A stretch of 9,939 nucleotides of DNA from Rhodospirillaceae bacterium (lineage in GTDB: Bacteria > Pseudomonadota > Alphaproteobacteria > Rhodospirillales > Magnetospirillaceae): the NCBI GenBank assembly GCA_013349735.1, contig DUZC01000061.1:1-9939 (forward strand). The letters are read 5' to 3'. Under the pieces are notes generated by a model, which saw nothing but the letters and a program-made list of their open reading frames with translations, did no database searches and was not told the DNA's origin. Of this stretch, positions 5,601 through 9,939 are shown piece after piece. How positions within the stretch are numbered: position 1 is the first letter of the stretch; every line of letters starts with the position of its first letter. A program made the translations under genes and the position numbers.

Positions 5601-8521
5601 GCGATCCGGAATATTACTACCAGTCGGTTCGTGCCGCCAATATCCTGGGCGAGCCGCTCAAGCCGGATGGCCGTTACCACCTTGCCGACGAGTGGTTCAA
5701 CCGTCTGGTCGAGGCGAATCCCGAGGCCGCCAAACTGACCGAGGAACGTTATCTCGGCGCGGTGGAAGGACGGTACGATTCCTACGATTCCGTATACGCC
5801 TATAAGCGCCCCATCGACGGCAAGGTCGTCTGGGTCCATGCCGCCGGCAAACTGGTGCGCGATGACGACGACAAGATCAGGTTCATGTATGGCGCCTATC
5901 AGGACATCACCAAGCAGAAGGAAGCCGACGACCAGTTGCATCAGGCGCTGGACAAGGCTGAGGCCGCCTCGCAGGCCAAGGCGGATTTTCTTGCCAATAT
6001 GAGCCATGAAATCCGGACGCCGATGAACGCTATCATCGGCATGAGCCATCTGGCCTTGAAGACCGAACTGAACCCGCGCCAGAAAGATTATATCAAGAAA
6101 ATCCAGCAATCCGGCCAGCATCTGCTGGGAATTATTAACGATATTCTGGACTTCTCAAAGATCGAGGCCGGCAAACTCTCGGTCGAGCGGACCGAAGTTC
6201 ATCTGGATAAGGTTTTGGATAACGTCGCCAATCTTATTTCAGAAAAAGCCAGCGCCAAGGGCCTTGAACTGATTTTTGATGTGGCAGCCGATGTGCCCAA
6301 TGATCTGTTGGGGGACCCCCTGCGTCTCAGCCAGATCCTGATCAATTATGCCAATAATGCGGTCAAATTTACCGAAAAAGGGGAAATCGGCATTCTTGTT
6401 CGCCTGGAGGAGGATCGGGGCGATCTGGTCAAATTGCGCTTCGCCGTTCGCGACACCGGGATCGGTTTGACCGAGGAACAGAAATCGCGCCTTTTTCAAA
6501 GCTTCCAGCAAGCCGATTCCTCGACCACCCGAAAATTCGGCGGGACCGGCTTGGGCCTGGCCATTTCGAAGAAGCTTGCCGAATTGATGGAAGGCCAGGT
6601 TGGCGTGGATAGCCTTCCCGACCAAGGCTCGACCTTCTGGTTTACGGCTTGTCTGGGCAAGGGCAAGCCGCGCCGGGCCTTGGTGCCCAAACCGGATCTG
6701 CGCCATCGGCGCATGCTGGTGGTCGACGACAATGAAAACGCCCGGCTGGTCCTGATGGATATGCTGAACAGCATGTCTTTTCGTGTGGATACTGCTCCGT
6801 CGGGTGCGGCGGCCATTGCCATGATCCAGGCCGCGGTCAAAGAGGATCCGTTTGAGATTGTCTATCTCGATTGGCAGATGCCGGGGCTGGACGGCATTGA
6901 GACCGGGCGGATGATCAAGGAATTGAATTTGCCGGTCTCGCCGCATCTGATCATGGTGACCGCCTATGGCCGGGAAGAAATGCTCAAGGGTGCCGAAGCG
7001 GTTGGCTTTGCCGATGTTTTGATCAAACCGGTCAATCCCTCTCTCTTATTTGACGCGGCAATGCGGGTGCTGGGTGCTGAGCTTGAAGCCGCAACAGAAC
7101 AAGAGGAACGGGATCAAATTTCCGGCAGTGTGGCCTTGGCCAGTCTGCGGGGCCGTCGCGTTCTGTTGGTGGAAGACAATGATTTCAATCAACAGGTTGC
7201 GACCGAACTGTTGGCGGATATGGGCTTGACCGTCGAGCTCGCAGAAAATGGGGCGATCGCCGTCGATAAGGTCAAAGCCGGCCAGTATGATCTGGTTTTG
7301 ATGGATATGCAGATGCCGGTGATGGATGGGGTAACGGCGACCCGGGAAATTCGCAAACTGGGTCACGATAGGCTGCCGATCCTGGCGATGACGGCCAATG
7401 CTATGCAAGCCGACCGCGACAAATGTCTGGAAGCCGGGATGAACGACCATTTGGCGAAGCCCATCGATCCCGATCAGCTGGAAAATGCCCTGCTGAAATG
7501 GATGCGCCCGACGACAGCAACACCGCCGGCCCCGGTGGTGGCCGTCGTTCCGACCACGGCGCCTATCGAAGATATTCCCACCGATATTCCTGGACTTGAT
7601 GTCAGCTTGGGATTGAAGCGGGTTCGCGGAAAGCGTCCCTTGTTTCTCGACATGTTGCGTAAATTCGCCTCGGGGCAAAAAGAGACCGTTCGTACATTAC
7701 GAGACTTGCTGAGCCAGCCGGATCTGGCGACCGCCGAACGGGTGGCGCATACCCTTAAGGGGATTGCCGGCAATGTTGGTGCTTCCGACATCCAACAACG
7801 GGCGGCTCAGGTGGAAAAAGCGATCCATGATGGGGTCAATGCCGATGAGGTCTTGCTGGCCCTAGAAGGGCCGCTGCAAGAGATGATCACACTCCTGGAG
7901 CAGCGTTTGCCTCAACCGGTTTCCTTGGCGCCAGCGCCGGATCAGCCCGCCGGTCCGGTCCTCGCCAAATTGCGGCAATTGCTGGAAGAGGATGATCCCG
8001 AGGCCGAGGATATGGCTGAGGCTAATCTGGCCCTGCTACGCTCGGTGCTGGGCGCCGCCAGCGAAGATTTCTTCAGGTTGGTGCGGAATTTTGATTTTGA
8101 TAAGGCTTTGGCTTTATTGCCCGCCTTGGTCGAAGAAAAAAAAGACCACCCGGATCTGAGCGGGATCGATCCGGATGTTTTTGATTTTCAGCAGATCGGG
8201 CCCATCTACCAATGGGACATGACCAAATTGAGGCCACTCCTGGAGGGCTTTCTGAAGGATGCCCAGGCCAAGCTGGCGGCTTTGGCTGCGGCCACCAAGA
8301 GCGATGATACCCATCAGCTGCGCCAAATTTCCCATAGCCTCAAGGGAACCGCCAATACGGCCGGCGCTATCCGGCTGGGCCGGCTGGCCGCCGATCTTGA
8401 AGCGGCGCTTATCGACGATAAGCCAGACGCGGTCGAACTGTTGCTTCCTCTGATGTCCCCGACAGTGGCCGAGCTGGAAGCCGCGCTGGCTCTTTTGTTC
8501 ACAGAAAAAGGTGCGTCATGA
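2663..8521 (+). CDS. Giant hybrid histidine kinase: TM-HAMP-GAF-5xPAS-HisKA-HATPase-2xREC-2xHPt
   Basis: This is a 1,952-residue inner-membrane sensor kinase that passes phosphate along its own receivers and HPt domains. Residues from ATG 2663: membrane helix 12-30; periplasmic part to about 188; second helix 190-212; HAMP 213-265; GAF about 288-430; coiled coil; PAS1 470-585, PAS2 596-714, PAS3 725-833, PAS4 843-950, PAS5 960-1086, most ending in a DITERK-like motif; HisKA with SHEIRTP and phospho-accepting H1115; HATPase with NYANNAVKFT, DTGIGL and GGTGLGLAIS (1216-1330); REC1 with D1403; REC2 with D1548; HPt1 with H1696 in AHTLKG; a helical linker; HPt2 with H1891 in SHSLKG. All phosphotransfer residues are intact, so it should be active. 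PAS3 and PAS4 resemble each other, and PAS2 has a His/Cys-containing insert (HHTYPDG then CPMF). Codon use shifts inside PAS2-PAS5. The stop overlaps the next start by four bases. The ligand is unknown. Confidence 0.95.
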   Translation: MRLADLRISAKILTVLAVMSLVFLIVGGFAAERIYLIGQGYNDLISRVDRAATLLARTNRLLANFKSDSFGLDLEISTEGNASVQALVVEDQKQIQSNLKQIRDAVPEFSAPLDAVEGALQKTFSLCAEPIRLAGNTRSAEDVVQAGARLKQDCMPSLQVASEKVKQTTDAINAYAAKTADELNSEIKATILLIGAGLLGGLTLAVLLARFISRRYIVQPLSELERSMTALAAGDLSIGVEGIGQNDEIGAMARALKVLLGVSQQQEVQAWVKDQLARLITELQAKTDYSGFADALMSNLSNSIPLLYGALYLGDEPRQTYLRAGGYALDDGGDPRRFARGEGLIGQVAADGRSLSLALIPEDQVPVSAGIGHLKPRSLLILPVIDQAGTSAVLELAPLMALNPRQQCLLDALLPALALNLEILNGVVATQRLLRETQLQAADLAASERQIAARKEELEISNAQVLRERSLLDALIDSIPDLIFVKDILGVYTTSNKAFADLIGRPSREILGKTDFELFPEDLAAQFRERDVQMLKEGRLITNEETVSYPDGRVAQLETTKIPFIGPDGALCGLIGVSRDITERKLAEQAIAEAEERSRTILSSMSEGIAGLGTDGRMTFINPAGAHMLGYEPEEMVGQMMHPKVHHTYPDGTAFPRESCPMFHTTCDGQPRTVDNEVLWRKDGTSFPVEYATTPVFKDGVVVASVVSFRDITERKAAAEALANERTRLQSILDRSPISIAFSTGERVHFANPKFTETFGLKVGDISPNLYVDPEERDALLEALKKDGGVENREIRMFDREQHERDMLINYMPITYDGEEGILGWIMDISDRKEAERAMAQQRAALQNILDNSPVGTAFTTKGVFRYTNPEFERSFDIRVGAPAVTIYQTAEDRDGLVNDLKRDGVVRNREMCLRAKGGEPRDFLVTFMSFLHEGEEGVMGWLLDITERKQAAERLNRANFQADIALELTGSGYWHVDYSDPEYYYQSVRAANILGEPLKPDGRYHLADEWFNRLVEANPEAAKLTEERYLGAVEGRYDSYDSVYAYKRPIDGKVVWVHAAGKLVRDDDDKIRFMYGAYQDITKQKEADDQLHQALDKAEAASQAKADFLANMSHEIRTPMNAIIGMSHLALKTELNPRQKDYIKKIQQSGQHLLGIINDILDFSKIEAGKLSVERTEVHLDKVLDNVANLISEKASAKGLELIFDVAADVPNDLLGDPLRLSQILINYANNAVKFTEKGEIGILVRLEEDRGDLVKLRFAVRDTGIGLTEEQKSRLFQSFQQADSSTTRKFGGTGLGLAISKKLAELMEGQVGVDSLPDQGSTFWFTACLGKGKPRRALVPKPDLRHRRMLVVDDNENARLVLMDMLNSMSFRVDTAPSGAAAIAMIQAAVKEDPFEIVYLDWQMPGLDGIETGRMIKELNLPVSPHLIMVTAYGREEMLKGAEAVGFADVLIKPVNPSLLFDAAMRVLGAELEAATEQEERDQISGSVALASLRGRRVLLVEDNDFNQQVATELLADMGLTVELAENGAIAVDKVKAGQYDLVLMDMQMPVMDGVTATREIRKLGHDRLPILAMTANAMQADRDKCLEAGMNDHLAKPIDPDQLENALLKWMRPTTATPPAPVVAVVPTTAPIEDIPTDIPGLDVSLGLKRVRGKRPLFLDMLRKFASGQKETVRTLRDLLSQPDLATAERVAHTLKGIAGNVGASDIQQRAAQVEKAIHDGVNADEVLLALEGPLQEMITLLEQRLPQPVSLAPAPDQPAGPVLAKLRQLLEEDDPEAEDMAEANLALLRSVLGAASEDFFRLVRNFDFDKALALLPALVEEKKDHPDLSGIDPDVFDFQQIGPIYQWDMTKLRPLLEGFLKDAQAKLAALAAATKSDDTHQLRQISHSLKGTANTAGAIRLGRLAADLEAALIDDKPDAVELLLPLMSPTVAELEAALALLFTEKGAS

Positions 8522-8925
8522 CCGTGGATTTGCGCCGCCTGAAGGTTTTATTGATTGATGACGAGCCCTTTATCTGCACCACCATCCGTCAGATCCTGCA
8601 TCTGATCGGCGTGGCGCAGGCAAATGTCTACGAAGCGGGCTCGGCCAAGGATGGAATGCGGGAAACGCTGCGTATCCGGCCTGATTTGATCTTCTGCGAT
8701 ATCCATATGCCGGAAGAAGATGGCTTTGCCTTTGTCAGTCAATTGCGCAAGGCCACGATCGGCGCCATCGCCAACACGCCGTTGGTTATGTTGACTTCGG
8801 ACTCCCGTGAAGAGGCCGTATTGGTGGCGCGCCATTTGAAAGTGGAGGGCTATCTGGTCAAGCCGGTTTCCATCAATACGATCAAACTGTCTATGGAGCG
8901 GGCCTTAAAGGAGCCTTTGTCATGA
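8518..8925 (+). CDS. Single-domain CheY-like response regulator
   Basis: This 135-residue cytoplasmic protein is a lone receiver domain. It has the acidic pair D14/D15 in LLIDDEP, the phospho-accepting D61 in FCDIHMP, T93 in MLTSDS and K115 in the VKP motif, so the phosphorylation site is complete. No output domain follows; the C-terminal helix ends at residue 135. Such proteins act as phosphate shuttles or sinks, or bind a partner on phosphorylation. Its ATG overlaps the kinase stop (ATGA, 8518-8521), and its own stop overlaps the next ATG (8922-8925), so its translation is coupled to both. AAAAGG just upstream, inside the kinase gene, serves as ribosome-binding site. The natural phosphodonor is one of the kinase's HPt domains (inference from gene order). 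Confidence 0.93.
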   Translation: MTVDLRRLKVLLIDDEPFICTTIRQILHLIGVAQANVYEAGSAKDGMRETLRIRPDLIFCDIHMPEEDGFAFVSQLRKATIGAIANTPLVMLTSDSREEAVLVARHLKVEGYLVKPVSINTIKLSMERALKEPLS

Positions 8926-9939
8926 GTGACGAAAACCGGCAGATCATCCTGGTGGTCGACGATACCCCGGACAATCTTAAAGTCATGAGCGGTCTGCTAA
9001 AGGATCTCTATCGGGTGAAAATCGCCAATTCCGGCGAAAAGGCTTTGTCGATTGCTTTGTCCGATACACCACCCGATCTGATTTTGCTCGATATCATGAT
9101 GCCGGAAATGGACGGCTATGAAGTCTGTCGGCGCCTCAAGGCGGATCGGCGGACCCGCGAAATTCCGGTCGTCTTTTTGACCGCCAAAGCGGAAACCGAG
9201 GATGAGGAGAAGGGTCTGAAACTGGGGGCCGTCGACTATATCACCAAGCCGATCAGCCCTCCGATTGTGTTAGCCCGTGTCGGGAATCATCTGAAATTGA
9301 AGGAAAGCGCCGATTTTCTGCGCGACAAAGCCAGCTTTCTTGAAACAGAAGTCGGCAAGCGGACCCGCGAGCTGAGCGCCATCCAGGATGTAACCATCCT
9401 GGCCATGGCGAGCCTGGCGGAAACCCGGGACTCAGATACCGGCAATCACATCCGGCGAACCCAGCATTATGTCAATGCGCTGGCGCAAAAACTTGCCGGT
9501 CATCCTCGTTTTGCCGGTCAGCTGGACGAAGCGCGGATTTCTATGCTGTTCAAATCGGCGCCGCTTCACGATATCGGCAAAGTCGGCATTCCCGATCGCA
9601 TTTTGCTTAAGCCCGGGCGGTTTACCCCGGAAGAATTTGACATCATGAAAACCCATACGGTGCTTGGCCGCGATGCCATCGCGCATGCCGAACAGTCCCT
9701 TGGGACACCGGTTGAATTTCTGGCTTGCGCCAAGGAAATTGCTTATGCGCATCAGGAAAAATGGGACGGCAGCGGGTATCCGGAGGGGATCGGTGGGGAT
9801 GATATCCCGGTCTCGGCCCGCCTGATGGCGGTGGCCGATGTTTATGACGCTTTGATCAGCCGGCGGGTTTACAAGGACGGCATGCCGCACGAAAAGGCGG
9901 TCCAGATTATCCGCGAGGGAAGTGGCTCGCATTTCGACC
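8922..9939 (+). CDS. Receiver/HD-GYP response regulator (RpfG-like), 3' end cut by window
   Basis: A receiver (residues about 7-125) with VVDDTPDN, D57 in LLDIMMP, T87 and K109 is followed by a helical linker and an HD-GYP domain (from about 155). HD-GYP domains hydrolyse cyclic di-GMP using a two- or three-metal centre. Visible ligands and motifs are H176 in TGNHIRR, H216-D217 with K220 (HDIGKVGIP), H245 (MKTH), H277, DGSGYP (282-287) and D306 in ADVYDAL. The usual HHE before the GYP motif reads HQE here (Q278), so one metal ligand is changed; I recall this as frequent in receiver/HD-GYP proteins, so it need not mean inactivity. The 339 residues seen end at SHFD, close to the expected end of the domain, so little is missing. 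The start overlaps the previous stop (ATGA). Predicted role: lower cyclic di-GMP when phosphorylated by the upstream kinase relay. Confidence 0.93.
   Translation, partial: MSDENRQIILVVDDTPDNLKVMSGLLKDLYRVKIANSGEKALSIALSDTPPDLILLDIMMPEMDGYEVCRRLKADRRTREIPVVFLTAKAETEDEEKGLKLGAVDYITKPISPPIVLARVGNHLKLKESADFLRDKASFLETEVGKRTRELSAIQDVTILAMASLAETRDSDTGNHIRRTQHYVNALAQKLAGHPRFAGQLDEARISMLFKSAPLHDIGKVGIPDRILLKPGRFTPEEFDIMKTHTVLGRDAIAHAEQSLGTPVEFLACAKEIAYAHQEKWDGSGYPEGIGGDDIPVSARLMAVADVYDALISRRVYKDGMPHEKAVQIIREGSGSHFD

Noticed and set aside
4784..6121. Antisense reading frame of 445 codons opposite the PAS region
   Set aside because: It lies wholly inside a well-supported kinase gene. It is long because the region's GC-rich third positions remove stops from the opposite strand. 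Its translation shows no recognisable domain.
7046..7678. Antisense frame of 210 codons opposite REC2
   Set aside because: The sense strand encodes a complete receiver with all catalytic residues; the antisense product has low-complexity His/Arg-rich composition typical of shadows.
9432..9932. Antisense frame of 166 codons
   Set aside because: It is opposite the HD-GYP domain, whose motifs are clear on the + strand.

Overview
The window looks like a chromosomal segment from an alphaproteobacterium, most likely in or near the Rhodospirillales. This is an inference from moderately high GC, the style of the large PAS-rich hybrid kinase, and the alphaproteobacterial look of the hemolysin III-like protein. 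There are no RNA genes, transposases, CRISPR arrays or phage genes. All genes are on the + strand.

Layout: (1) Positions 1-1190 hold the 3' part, nearly all, of a MoeA-type molybdenum cofactor gene whose start lies just outside the window. (2) Five bases later, 1196-1735 encodes a small protein that appears to fuse a GIY-YIG (UPF0213/YhbQ-like) domain to a cupin-like domain. (3) Positions 1736-1927 are non-coding and packed with AT-rich inverted repeats. (4) 1928-2569 encodes a seven-helix hemolysin III/PAQR-family membrane protein. (5) Directly after its stop is a 45-base near-perfect palindrome, followed by a good ribosome-binding site. (6) 2663-8521 encodes a giant membrane-bound hybrid histidine kinase of 1,952 residues: two membrane helices, HAMP, GAF, five PAS domains, kinase core, two receivers and two HPt domains. 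(7) 8518-8925 is a stand-alone receiver. (8) 8922 to the window end is a receiver/HD-GYP response regulator cut off by the window edge.

The last three genes overlap by four bases at each junction (ATGA), so they almost certainly form a translationally coupled operon. The simplest reading is a multistep phosphorelay: kinase His to receivers, then HPt domains, then the CheY-like protein and the HD-GYP regulator. Its output would be hydrolysis of cyclic di-GMP if the HD-GYP domain is active. The signal sensed is unknown.

The most notable points are the GIY-YIG/cupin fusion, a block inside the kinase gene (roughly 4430-5980, PAS2-PAS5) whose codon use differs from both flanks, two palindromic intergenic structures that may be dispersed repeats, and active-site substitutions in the hemolysin III-like protein and the HD-GYP domain. 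I see no clear novel multi-gene system beyond this signalling operon.
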